Source: Diphasiastrum complanatum
Lineage: Eukaryota > Streptophyta > Lycopodiopsida > Lycopodiales > Lycopodiaceae
Direction of reading: 5' to 3'
Length of the DNA: 64,000 nucleotides
Assembly (NCBI GenBank): GCA_029204225.1
Contig: CM055094.1
Coordinates: forward strand, 70,765,268 to 70,829,267
Below are positions 28,662 to 39,705 of the stretch, in pieces. The translations under genes and the position numbers were made by a program. Within the stretch, counting starts at the first letter, position 1. The number at the start of each line of letters is the position of its first letter. A model generated the notes under the pieces. It saw only the letters and a program-made list of their open reading frames with translations, had not been told where the DNA came from and searched no databases.

Positions 28662-28679
28662 TGGCTCCGTTGTCGGGGA
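28662..28679 (+). promoter_or_regulatory. primer binding site, tRNA-Asp-like, spacer M copy 1
   Basis: TGGCTCCGTTGTCGGGGA, closer to the tRNA-Asp consensus than the 9195 site by one base, with the same T at position 5. The leader 28680-29858 that follows matches 9213-10382 and has no gene. Confidence 0.7.
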
Positions 28680-29858
28680 CGTACACCAATTTCTTAGTCT
28701 GCAGCATGTTTGTTGGATGGTTAGCTTGCATTAGACATCTTGTCGTGGCATGAATAGTGTTAAATTTTCATTAAGGATTAGTTTGGGAGTGATTTTGCCT
28801 GATTTAATTGGATTTTCTTGTTTGAAATCTAATCTAATTGTGAAACAGGGAAAGCTATTCAAATCACCAATCTTAAGATCCATTTGGACTTGAGATATCA
28901 GAAAAAACAACAAAATCTGTCAAATCTGCCATATTTTGGTCAAAAGGAGACAAAAATCGTTATCAGAACTGATAAATTTTTGCCCTATTTCAAAAAACGT
29001 TTGCCGAGATGTAAAATCCTTCAATTTTGATTATAGAACCTTCAGTTTGAAGGGCGAACAATCCTTCCCAGTAGATATCTAGAAACATAAAAAAAAACCA
29101 TAAAAAACCATCAAAAAATCACAATATCCCTAAACAAAAAAAGAATCTTCACTCGATTCACTGTGCATAGGTGTGATTCAGATCTATCTATTGCCAGGTC
29201 GACGAAGAATTATATCATAAATAGAAGGTTTCTCAGAGGATCAGTTGTCATATTGTCATATTTTTGTCAAAAAAGTCTCTTTTTTGCAAAAATACCGGTA
29301 TTACTCTTGATTCTTTGCCAGAACCTTCGTCGAGTTTTCATATTATTCCATTTAAAATAATTTACTATTTTTGAGTTTGGCGAATATCATCCTATTCAGA
29401 TCATAGAAAATCTCTATTTTTACCCTCGTCAAATTACAAAAACTGTGCTTTTGTGTGTCCGAAACCTTCACCAGTTCTACCCTAGCTTTACCTTGTCTCA
29501 GATTCTAAGTCTGAGAGTGCGACAAAGGTTATGTCCATAGAATTTGTCAGAAAAACCTGATTAAAGAGTTTTTCTTTAAAATAACACTATTGAATCATCG
29601 CTGAGTGAATCTTCTCCTAGGGAACCTTCGTTAGTTCTATTTTTAGGTTTTGATTTTCCAGATCAAGTCCTTGTCAAATTTTGAGTCAAATCTGATACAA
29701 TCTAATTTTGATTCTAAAATTTTTTTATTTTTGAGAATTCACGATATAGGAATCTAATTCTTGTCAAGTGGAAGAGATCTAGCAGATCTGATCTAAGACA
29801 GATTCAATTGAGAATCTAGATCCAATCTCATTGTCTGCTTGATTTATAATCTGTAAAG

Positions 29859-29959
29859 ATGGATGCCCCTGGAGGTGTTCCTCGAGAAGTCAATCCAATC
29901 ATTATTAAAAGAGCACCCCGTTTGGATCTACCCAAATATAACAGATTAATAGATTCCAA
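29859..29959 (+). pseudogene. gypsy gag start, truncated
   Basis: ATG at 29859 gives MDAPGGVPREVNPIIIKRAP then RLDLPKYNRLIDS without the frameshift seen at 10443. After 34 codons it is cut at 29959 and joined to copia E leader sequence in the opposite orientation. Copy 3 at 53466-53566 has the same junction. Confidence 0.75.
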
Positions 29960-30660
29960 TGTGAGACTTGGTGTGAGAGCTATCTCACTAGCTCTACCAA
30001 TCTCTCTCAAACTAGATCAAACTCTCATCCCAAGATGGAGCATGGACAAAATTTGGGTCACCAGTTGCTTTCAAATTTTGGTAGATGCAAGTACACTCAA
30101 AAAGTCTTGATTTCAAGGCAAATTTTCACATCCAAATATGCATGGATATCTTAGACTAGCTTTGATACCATGTTGAATTTCACACGTGGGAGTGCCACAA
30201 AGTGTGTTATTAATCTCCTGAGACTTTGTGATTGCACATAGATCACACAGATTGAAAATCAAAATCTATTGCATAAATCTAAGGCAAGAGCACTTTCGAC
30301 CATGCATAAATCATCAAGACAAGTACATTCACAAGTGTGGACACTTGTACAACTGCCCTTCTCTCAGGTAGAGAGAAAATCCATGTGAGGAAACTCGACT
30401 AGAGATGTTTTTAAAATAGAGTTTTAAAAAATGAGTCCCAAAGTGATTGTCATGGTTGAGCCACGCGTGGAAGTGCCATGCATGACTGTTATTTAACCAA
30501 CTTTCACTAGAAGTGTAATTCTGGAGCTTAGCCACGTGTGGCAAATTTCCAGAGAATTCCAAAGTTGGATTAATTTGAATAAGACTTCTTTTGAGATCTT
30601 GAATAAGTGTTGACTAATAATAAAATGATTATTATGTGATCCTGATTTTGAACTAAAAAT
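29960..30660 (-). mobile_element. copia E leader, primer site and LTR, partial
   Basis: 29960-30158 repeats parts of 19995-20520 with internal deletions (AATGTGAGACTTGGTGTGAG, CCAGTTGCTTTC). TTTGATACCA in 30159-30170 is a primer site with one change. An LTR begins at 30171 (TGTTGAATTTCACACGTGGG), with the CTCTCAGGTAGAGAGA block (30360) that the solo LTR also has as CTCGGGTAGAGAGA. The distal LTR end is not certain; 30660-30870 has no recognisable content. Copy 3 is at 53567-54270. Confidence 0.65.
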
Positions 30661-30869
30661 TAAATGATCATGATGTCAAATTATTATGCTCTGACGAAAT
30701 CGTTATGTTCCAAAAATTTGTTGATGAAAAAAAAGCAATGTTATATACATTTGTGTGGTAGCACAGATGAATGAATAATTGAACACTATAAAAAAGTGTA
30801 TTATTATCTCTAATATTATAATGTGAATATATGATGACTATGTGAATATATAATTTGCATGATTGTGCA

Positions 30870-31336
30870 TGACTATGTGAATATATAATTCGCATGATTG
30901 TGGATACTTGATTGCGATGAATTGCAATGTCAACATTGTGGACTGAGCAAACAAAAGTTGAAACCGACAAGTATATATCTACAATTTTTTTTTTCTTTGA
31001 AAAGGAAAATTATTTCAACCAGAGTGAAGATATGAAGATATTGCTTTAATATATAGATTTTCAGTATAGTAAGGCTGTTTCAAAAGATAATTATTTTTGA
31101 AGCATATATAAATGATCAACGTATGTTCACTAATTGTTTTATTTGGTCAATCAATTTTAGCTAGATCTTTAATAAGATATAGATTGCGGTGAAAGCATTT
31201 GATTTAAAATGAATCATAAGTGATTGTCAGATAGAACTCAAGATGAACTTGAAAAATACAAGAATGCATTATACAGATCCAATAATTATGCAAACTATTA
31301 TTTTATCATAAATGGTTGTGATATATATATATATGT

Positions 31337-31387
<51 letters not shown>

Positions 31388-32932
31388 AACCATACCAAGA
31401 TTCAAATTCATTAGCTAGTACATCTTGCAACTCATCTCCGCTTAGATGAATTTCATCATCAGTACTATAGTAATCGGACTCTCTCAATATTGTCGTTTGT
31501 GTCCGAATTATTCGATTCATTTATAGTATTTTCTATAATATTTAAAAAACTTGGAGATATTTCTATATCCTCATCAACATCCATGTTTGTGTTGTCAATA
31601 TTCAAGTCATCCATTTCATTCTCAATGTATGCATTTTCAAATACATGTCTTGTGTGTGGCTAACTTGAACAACATACCATCACTTGTTGTTTAGTCGATC
31701 TGGTTGAAAAAATACCTGCACATTTAACAATGTTAAGCTAAAAAGTTTGTTCAAACAATGTCATGGAATTGCAATGAAATAGTGTATATTACTGATTATG
31801 ATTGAGAAAAAATGGATGTCAAACTCATGTGACACACCTGTTCACAATGACAAGGCAACACCAACGTGTTTGAAAAATCCATGCTTAATGTCTTGGTTGA
31901 ATCGATAGCAAAAAATCCACTACGATCTCTTTTCACGGTTGCATTTGACCCTTGATAATTGATTTTGAACCATTTAACATCAAACAAAAACTATTTACCA
32001 TTTTCACTGAAACACACTTCATATATATCTTGAATAATTCCTACATACTCAAGCTCTCCAGAGATTGGACTTTGGTCTCGTGCACTGCTCGCACTTTCTT
32101 GATTGAAAGATGCCATCACAACACAATCATAAGTTTCTCGTTTCATGTCAACTCGTTCAACGTGATGACGACGACCATATGCCTACATTGCACTATACTT
32201 TCAATACTGCCACATACTAACTGTAATTAGGACAATAATCAATTTTTATACATGAACATTGTATTTTTACAAAAAAAAAAACAATAAAGAAACCTTCCAA
32301 TCACGTCCTCTTGCAAATTCCCATTTCGTGTCAGATATGACTTATCCCTTAGTATAATTCCAACCACTTATCCATCACTTTAGAATTATAGAGCATGAAA
32401 GTAGAAAATTTTTCTCTTAGAAAAGGGTCCTTTTCTTAAGAGAACCTGTACCTTGTGTTTTTTGCCTTTTACCTCATTGTTCTCCTCATCATTCCATAGC
32501 CATGGAGTAGATGGATGTATTTTAAGCAAAATTTCAGTGACATAGATAAGAGATTCTTGCACTAACCACCCATCGACCATGCTTCCCTCTGGTCTTGTCT
32601 TTTGACGCACAAAATCTTTCAAAACTTTCATGAATCTCTCCAAAAAAAACATCTAGTTATAAACATTTATTGCAATGATGAGAGCAGTGGTCAATGACAT
32701 AGTAAAAAAATGATGCTAAATTCATTGAGGCCACAAAAATCAAAATCGTATATTTTGTACCTTGAGTGCACATAGGACCAACAATATCAATTTCTTGGAC
32801 CAAGTGCACAACCAAATGCACTTGTATGTCCAAGATGGAGGTTGGAAAATATCTCTCAAGCATACATATAGCCTCCACTATATCTTCATGTTTTTTTTCC
32901 ACATCTATCTCACAAATCTCCTTGTCACACAT
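30870..32932 (-). pseudogene. CACTA Tnp2 C-terminal part, copy 2
   Basis: Continuous homologue of 20908-22924: DUF4216-like domain at 31796-31987 (FDVKWFKINYQGSNATVKRD), core exons at 32386-32652 (RPEGSMVDGWLVQES) and 32657-32932 (ICMLERYFPTSILD). The right part overlaps block B copy 2. Frame breaks fall at the same places as in block B copy 1. Confidence 0.78.
31312..31393. repeat. palindrome with interrupted AT core, copy 2
   Basis: ATGGTTGTG and CACAACCAT arms flank a 64-bp AT run with a GTATAC interruption near 31335. Confidence 0.9.
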
Positions 32933-33139
32933 CCATCTACATCATACTAATGCTTGGGTTTCCCTGCTTCAAGTAATGTGGGTTGATGAATCTCACTATC
33001 ACAGCCTACCAAAAGTGACCATACTAATTCTTGGGTTCCTTGCTTTTGAAATTTAGTAATGTGGGCTGTGATGATGCCTCTCACCTGACACCATCATAGC
33101 CCTCTTTCTCTGCATAGGTTTCCATTTCTTTTGTAAATA

Positions 33140-33404
33140 TTGCTTGCTGTCTCGTATTCTAACTCTCTCGGCCTCATACTTTTCTGTTTGATCGAGAAAA
33201 CAAAAACAGACACCTCATGCTACAACACAGACCATTCAAAATTCCCCCCAGGAAACCTCGTTGTCTCACTGAAAAAGAGTATCTTTGATCTCTCCAATGT
33301 CTGTGGCAAATGTCTTCTAGTATCGTGCCTCGACAATCCGGCTTGCAACACACAGGATCCGGGGGTTTTTGTAACGATTGTAGACAAATGCGATTCGGAC
33401 GAGG
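33140..33404 (+). pseudogene. captured double-psi beta-barrel exon, copy 2
   Basis: Same as 26577-26841 except for a few bases; DHSDFPP reads DHSKFPP here. All Cys and the CNTQDPGVFVTIVDKCDS block are kept. Confidence 0.5.
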
Positions 33405-33755
33405 TAATCTTTCGATGGATATCCCATTGGAGGAATTATACAAAATTTAGAAGATGATGGTTCCATCATCAAAGATACCAAGGGAAACGTCATCATCAAT
33501 AGGATGCATGACCTTGCACTCAAATATTTTGGCCACAACTTATTCACTCCTTGGGAGCAACAAGACCAAGATGACAAGAATAAGATACTTGCGATTTTGA
33601 ATAGTGAGTTTCTTCAATCAAATAGATTTGGGGAGGTGTGGGCATTGACGAATATGTGTATGCATATTCGTCATAAGCATCAATCCTTACGAAGATATGT
33701 TAAAATGGCAAAAAAAGGCCGACGTGGGCTTCAAAGAAAGATTGGGCAAAGGTGA
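33405..33755 (+). pseudogene. possible second CACTA protein, block B copy 2
   Basis: Same as 26842-27192 including the 10-bp deletion. Open from ATG 33504 for 83 codons. Confidence 0.4.
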
Positions 33756-34774
33756 TACACGAGTCCAAGCATCCCAATCCTGATCGCTTCAAACAACAAC
33801 GAGATCAATCTCTTGGGCCAATCTCACCTTGGCTCGGGTGGGAAATCCAATTTACAAGCCCAATTTCTAAGTTTTTCTTTTTTAGTTTGATTTTATTATA
33901 ATTATTTTAGATATGTTTTTTATTACTAATCATGTTTCGTATCTAAATGATTGCATTCGTGTTTTTATAGGAAAGAGATTTTGAGAGAAAATACACGAAT
34001 GTCGATTATAAGATTGGGTACCAACAAGGTTGCAGCTGAATCGTCCCCATCATTAGAGAAAATCTGAACACAAAAGAGGCCTTTCAAATGGATACTCTTT
34101 ATTTTTTTTCTCAACGTAGCTCCTTCAAATTGATTTGTTTTTTTTTTTGAAAAGAACTATAATTTTGCGTCACGGGCAGCCCGTAAATAAGCCATTTTAT
34201 TTGTAGTATAGTATGCAACTCTACAAAAAAACAGTGTAACTTTTGAACAACGATTATGGTGCCATTAGAAATCCCTCAACGAGAGCTTTTCAACGACCCC
34301 CAACATGACCAAGTTCCGAGAAAGAAGTTATGGCCAGTCAAAAGTTTTGGTCGGTCAATGCTTGGTCAACCCGATATCTCTTTCAAGTCCAGTTGACCAG
34401 TTTGAAACTGGTCAACTGAACTTGAAAGAGGACCACTTTACAGTAGATTTCTGCATGAACCGACAAATCAGTGATTGTAATATGAATTATAACAAAAACA
34501 AGTTCAACTTATGGGTGGAGAGACTTACGAAATGGGCATGAAATGAACCTTGGCCACCATCGCCTAGGTGCAAGGGCCCTGCCATCTTCGTGCACTTTTT
34601 AGCACCCTCTCTTTGTTGCTTGAGACGATCTGAATCTTCTCAAAATTCTTTATTTGCAAACTTCCAATCGTATTTGTGCACGTTGTATGGCCTAGATTTG
34701 CCAACTCTCACTGCATCTCGGATCTCTGATTTGCGGTGGCTCCTCACGCTTTCCATGTGTTTTCCCATCCATAT

Positions 34775-35070
34775 TCAGTCAAATTTCAAATCAGGGGAGG
34801 GGACTAGAAATTCTCTATACAACTGGTCAATGACATAATTTTTTTTCTCATCACTTTGTTTGCGCCAATCCTTGAGAATGTCCCTGTTGAAGACGACATG
34901 CGTGAGTTGCCTCATGCAAGTGATGATGCGACCACCGCGATCATCCTCCACTATGTGCTTTTCCGCATCTATATCATAGCATGGCAAGACGTCAGCTGAT
35001 GGAGAGGTGGCGAAGAGAGTGTCGAAAAGAGTGGGGGAGTTGATTACGATGGGAATGATTTTGGGAGGAG
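34775..35070 (-). pseudogene. minus-strand CACTA-associated protein segment, copy 2
   Basis: Open from about 35010 leftwards: SADVLPCYDIDAEKHIVED, GGRIITCMRQLTHVVFNRDI, LKDWRKQSDEKKNYVIDQLY, REFLVPSPDLKFD. The shape (Trp-Arg-Lys, K..VI..L...F..P) resembles the plus-strand frame at 24614 and also a paralogous segment at 58943-59215. It may be the ORF1/TNPA-type protein of a CACTA element. Copy 3 is at 58386-58681. The 87-codon basic frame on the other strand at 35078 is probably a shadow. Confidence 0.4.
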
Positions 35071-35372
35071 TTTAAAGGTGATCACGAGAATAGTGGGGAG
35101 GGGTATAAAAAGGAGAAGGTTGGGGAGGAGTTTGAGCAAGAGTGTAACCAATAGGGGTTTGAATGGGAGAAAAAATGGGTGGAGTGGCCTAACAAGAGGG
35201 ATCACGGTGCCATGGAGACCCCATAGAGGGCGTGGGTATCGAAGAAAGAAAAATGCGAGGACAGAATGTGAGAATGTCAGGATAATCAGGTGTGACAGAT
35301 GCAGGAGTCATAGTATCATGCGTCATCTGTGTCAGTCGTGAAAAATGTCTCCTGAAAAGTGGATATACATGA

Positions 35373-36201
35373 TGTTGAATTTCACACGTGTGGATTGTCC
35401 ACTACATGTACTTGTGATCTCCTAAGGTGTGTAGATGCACCAAGATCAAGACTAGATTGAGATTCAAGATCTATCTTTGATTCTATGGCAAAAACACACT
35501 ACTACATGCATTCAATCACTTCCAACTCTCACTCACACGTGTGGGAAGTGTTCCAAAAGTATTCTAAGTAAAAACAAGCTGCTCTCCTCGGGTAGAGAGA
35601 TAAAAACCATCAAGAGCTCTCGGGTAGAGAGAGAAAACTAGAAATTCAATGACACTCAAAATCCACTCAATCTCAAAATCAATTAGATCCAAAAGGAGGA
35701 GTACAATGATACTAATAGATTCATGAGCTACCACTATGCTTAACTATGATTGGATCACACTTTGCCACCTCTTAATCCTATTGGACCATTGATCCATGCA
35801 CCTCTAAATTCTATTGGACTATATTCAAGCACACCTCAATTTTCTATTGGACCTCACAAGGTTCCACCTCTAAATCCTATTGGACCTCTTAAGCTTCATC
35901 AAACAAAAGCATGACACTTGTCTACACTCTAATTGGCACAAGTTTGGCTCAATATTGGCATTACAAGTGGAAATGGATTTAGGGTTTAGGGTTTAGGGAA
36001 TGTGCCATCTATGCCAAATTTGACCCTATCAACATCCTACACCTAAATGCTTGACTATGAAATTCTATGAGACCCCTATATCAAACATTTTGATTTACTT
36101 TACAATTCTCCACACGTGGGAACATCCTCCACACATGTGAGATTCACTTACAAACTTCTATCATAAAAAATACCAAGCTAAATTTTTGCCAATTTCTCAC
36201 A
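35373..36201 (-). repeat. solo LTR of a copia E-related family (829 bp)
   Basis: TGTTGAATTTCACACGTGTG...TTTCTCACA with CATGA duplicated at 35368-35372 and 36202-36206. The paralogous site at 58979-58983 has one CATGA and no insertion, so the boundaries are certain to the base. The start matches the copia E LTR at 20536 and 30171. A solo LTR arises by recombination between the two LTRs of a full element. It carries (TTTAGGG)3 at 35978-35998. Confidence 0.93.
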
Positions 36202-36206
36202 CATGA

Positions 36207-37233
36207 GCATCCTCATGCGCAAGATGACTGCCTTATCACGATTATTCTCAATGATGTGACGAACCTTGTCTATATCATACGGCGGTGGGACGGTAGCTAG
36301 TGGCGATGTAGCCATGGGACTGTCTAAGGGGGTGGCCTCCAGTAAGGGAGATGTGGCTTTGGGAGTGTCTATGGGGCTGGCCTCAGGTGTGGGAGATGCC
36401 CCGCTGATGGGAGAATACTGATGTTGTGGGGTGTACGTAGTGTACTAGGGGGGGAATAGGAAAGGGGAGGGGGGGGGGGGGGGACTACCGAGGGGGTTGT
36501 CGGGATGGGAGATAGATAGGAGGAGACTATAGGGGAATAGGAATAGGAAAGGAGAGGGGGCGGGAGTACCAAGGGGAGGACAGCCAAGGGGGGGTGTCAG
36601 GATGGGAGATAGATAGGAGGAGACTATAGGGGAGTGGGCTCAAAATCCCATGGTGAAACGTGACCCCATGAAGTACAGTAGAAAGGACAAAACTCAGTGG
36701 TAGTGGGTCCAGAGGGAGGGAGAATGTGAGGGGTGAAAGTGTAGATGTAAGAGTTTCGATATCGTGTGACGTATGTGCTACTTCTTGGGTCAGTGTATCT
36801 CAAAGTATGGACCCCCCATGACAACATGTGTTATGAGGATGTTTAGCACTCACGAGCACATCGAGAATATCAGGCTTATCACCACATCCTCCACAACAGG
36901 AGACACCCAGGTGGCTCCCCCTCCTCTCTTGAGAATGTAGGGAGGAAGAACTGGTAGTAGAACCATGTCGGGTGGAGGTGCGATGTACTCAACCAATCGA
37001 GAGGAGCTACGAGCCTCACGTCGAGCGCTCAATCGTTGTAAGACCCTTTACTGCTGCGAGGAACACAACTGATCAAGATAGCTAATGAGATCACTCTCGC
37101 TCCCGCGACTATGGCCTGACCTCTGAGTAGGGAATCCATCATCTAACATAATGGGTGCAACGGAATAAGAGGGATAAATACTACAGACAACCAAGGGAAG
37201 TCTCAAAAATAGTAAAAAAAAAACATCACCATG

Positions 37234-37284
<51 letters not shown>

Positions 37285-37330
37285 CCGTGGACTTAAAAAA
37301 ATAGAGTTTGGTGAAACAGATGCCAAAATT
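36207..37330 (-). pseudogene. minus-strand CACTA-associated protein, N-terminal part, copy 2
   Basis: Readable minus-strand segments, right to left: [17 protein letters not shown], an ER-dipeptide run from the CT microsatellite, SGHSRGSESDLISYLDQLCS, then after an in-frame stop RREARSSSRLVEYIAPPPD and MVLLPVLPPYI. A Pro/Ser-rich stretch ends near 36230 in the PPYDIDKVR block. G-rich tandem repeats (36423-36640, including G15 at 36469-36483) disrupt it. Paralogue of 58943-60228. Confidence 0.4.
37238..37280. repeat. CT microsatellite, 43 bp
   Basis: Uninterrupted TC run, 43 bp. The paralogous run at 60051-60173 is about 123 bp. Confidence 0.95.
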
Positions 37331-37560
37331 TTTATGTATACTGACTCATAGCTACAACGTCAGTACCAACACATATATTGTCCGTTCACGATCATTTCAA
37401 GTTCAAGGAACAATGATGATCCAAATTGAACCACATTTAGGAATAGACATCAATAAGAGGCTCACTGGCCCCACAAGTGACTCGTATATAACGAGGGGGT
37501 GTCTCTTATATGAAGACACAAAAGAGGAGTATGGTGTGTTGGCCCATGGCAGTCCTTGAA

Positions 37561-38270
37561 CCTTGCGATTCGTAGCATCAAAGAGAGAAAATGATACTAC
37601 TACTTTGAACTCAACACTTCAAAGTGGTTACATATGGACACTTGTTTTAATCCAAATAAACCTTATGCAACCTTTTAGAGTTATTGAGTTTGAAGTAGCA
37701 TACACACTCTTCTCATTTCCATGTGGTGAATTATGAGTTCAAGTATGTCAACAGCTTGCACACCATATGCCTCTTTGGTGTCGTCATTTTTAGACAAGAC
37801 ACCCAATCGGCACAGACAACTCGATCGAGGAGCCAATTAGCCCCCTTTGCATCCTCAATGGATTCGTGTCATCATTAATATTGTTAGGGTTATGGTTTGT
37901 GGTTAATTGGAGATGGAAAAATGATTTATATGTTGGTATTGCCCTCGTAGCTTTGACTCAATACCTATAAAAGCTCGGACTATGATACATGACTCTAAAC
38001 CCTAAAACTAAACACACATGAGGAGAAAAAAAGAAAGAACATAGTACAGTGCTAATCAAAACTCTCGAACCATACAATTATATCCTATTCTAGAATGTCA
38101 CCACATGCTCCCTCCCTACGACGTTTGGGCTTTCTTGTGGAACTTATCGTCCAACAAGAAACATTTGAACCATGCCTTTAAAGCAAGAAAACAAGGGCTA
38201 TACACCTTCCTATAATTGGGAGTGTTGGTTACCTTTAACTCTTTCACGATCTATCTCTCTCTCTCTCTCT
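37561..38270 (+). promoter_or_regulatory. CACTA subterminal / promoter-like region, copy 2
   Basis: Matches 60458-61162. CTATAAAAG at 37975-37983 resembles a TATA box, followed by CACTA-type 5' leader sequence that in the right-hand element (61976-62400) leads to the Tnp2 ATG. Here a CT run (38254-38273) and the first terminal repeat follow instead of the gene. CCCTAAA words occur near 38003. No open frame. Confidence 0.45.
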
Positions 38271-38993
38271 CTCTACAAAATGTGCATGTACAACAAAAGA
38301 TAGGAGATAAACGTTTATGTAAAAATTTATGAGCAGAGGTATATAGTCTATCATTTATGCACTGGTAACAATCTAGCATATATTAATCTATTTATGAACT
38401 GTAACAAATGTATGAGCAGAGGTCAGAATGGACGTCAAAATAAGAGATGGTATATTGTCTTAAATAGATCTACATATTCTGAGGTCTGTTTCGACCTCAA
38501 CTGATTCCCACCCCAGTTGATGGATGTATCCATTATCAACAGATTTATAAATAAAAGTACAGATTTGTTTCTAATATGTGTAGATATGTTTTCATTAAAA
38601 TTGAATGTAGTCCCACACTACAAAACGTGCATCTACAACAAAAGATAGTAGATGAAGATTTATGTAAAAATTTATGAGCAGAGGTATATAATCTAGCATA
38701 TGAGCTGGTAACAATCTAGCATATAATTTGTTTATGAACTATAGCAAATGTATGAGCAGAGGTCAGAACGGACCTCAGAATAAGAGATGGTATACTGTCT
38801 TAAACAAATCCAGATATTCCGAGGTTTGTTCTGACCTCAACTGATTTCCACCCCCGAGTTGATAGATGTACTCATTATCAACTAATTTATAAATAAAAGT
38901 ATAGATTTGTTTCTAAGATGTGTAGAACTATTTTCATAAAACCTAATGTAAATAAAATTGAATGTATTTCTACACTAGAAAATGTGCATCTAT
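38271..38993 (+). repeat. tandem CACTA-terminus repeats, copy 2
   Basis: Two units of about 345 and 357 bp starting CTCTACAAAATG (38271), CACTACAAAACG (38616), then a third start CACTAGAAAATG (38973) cut after 21 bp by copia F. CACTA followed by ACAAAA is the usual start of this superfamily. Each unit contains a GAGGTC...GACCTC inverted-repeat pair (38759-38781 and 38816-38838 in the second unit). Confidence 0.75.
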
Positions 38994-39705
38994 ATGCTTT
39001 TCTTAATGGATTGCTAGATGAAGAGGTGTACTTAGTACAACATCAAGGATTTGTTGAGCCAGAGAGAGAGCATCTCGTTTGTAAGCTCAACGAAGCCATT
39101 TATGGATTGAAGCAAGCACCACAGGCGTGGTACTCTTGCATTGATGAACACTTCAAGCGAAGGGGAATGATAAAGAGTGATGCTGATCCTAATCTTTACA
39201 TTCTAAGGCAAGATTCAGATATAGTGTTTATTGTGTTGTACATGGATGATTTGATTATTACAAGAAGTAATGAGAGCTTAATTGATGACATCAAATCAGA
39301 TCTTTCCAAAGCTTTTGACATGAGCGATTTAGGATTGATGCACTATTGTCTTGGCATTGAAGTATGGCAAAAGGAAAACGTGGTCTTTCTTACTTAAAGC
39401 AAATATGCACAAGATTTGCTTAATAAGTTCAATATGCAGGATTGTAAGCATTTGAGTACACCTATGGATGTCAACATGAAGCTTACTGCATATGATGAAT
39501 CTGAGAAAGTGGATGCTTATTTGTATAGACAGTTGGTGGGTAGTTTGATTTATTTGACACACATGCGACCTGATATTTCTTATGTTGTTGGTGTTGTTAG
39601 TCGATTTATGCAAGATCCTAGTCAAGCACACTGGAAGTCTGCTAAACGTATTCTCAAATACATTCGAGGGACACTGAATTTTGGTTTGAAGTATGATCAG
39701 GGATC
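38994..39705 (+). pseudogene. copia F RT and RNase H remnant
   Basis: Open from AFLNGLLDEEVYLVQ: IYGLKQAPQAWYSCIDEHFK, then VLYMDDLIITRS (catalytic YMDD), LGLMHYCLGIEVWQ, a stop at 39395, then HLSTPMDVNMKL, YRQLVGSLIYLTHMRPDISY, SRFMQDPSQAHW and LKYIRGTLNFGLKYDQGS. It breaks off at 39705 before the RNase H DSD motif. The catalytic YMDD is present, and one stop is the main lesion. The N-terminal RT and everything before it are lost at the CACTA junction. Confidence 0.88.

Larger units (their letters stand above)
32315..34793. repeat. 2.48-kb block B, second copy
   Basis: Second full copy of 25751-28230, here continuous with ancestral Tnp2 sequence on its left and with the minus-strand CACTA protein region on its right (AAATCAGGGGAGGGG). 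That suggests this copy is in original context and the first is derived. Confidence 0.9.

Noticed and set aside
35078-35341. Arg-rich 87-codon plus-strand frame (and 58689)
   Set aside because: It overlaps the Pro-rich minus-strand CACTA-associated region; Arg-rich shadows are expected opposite Pro-rich coding.
36469-36483. G15 run as a functional G-quadruplex
   Set aside because: It lies in a G-rich tandem repeat that is variable between the two copies; nothing indicates function.
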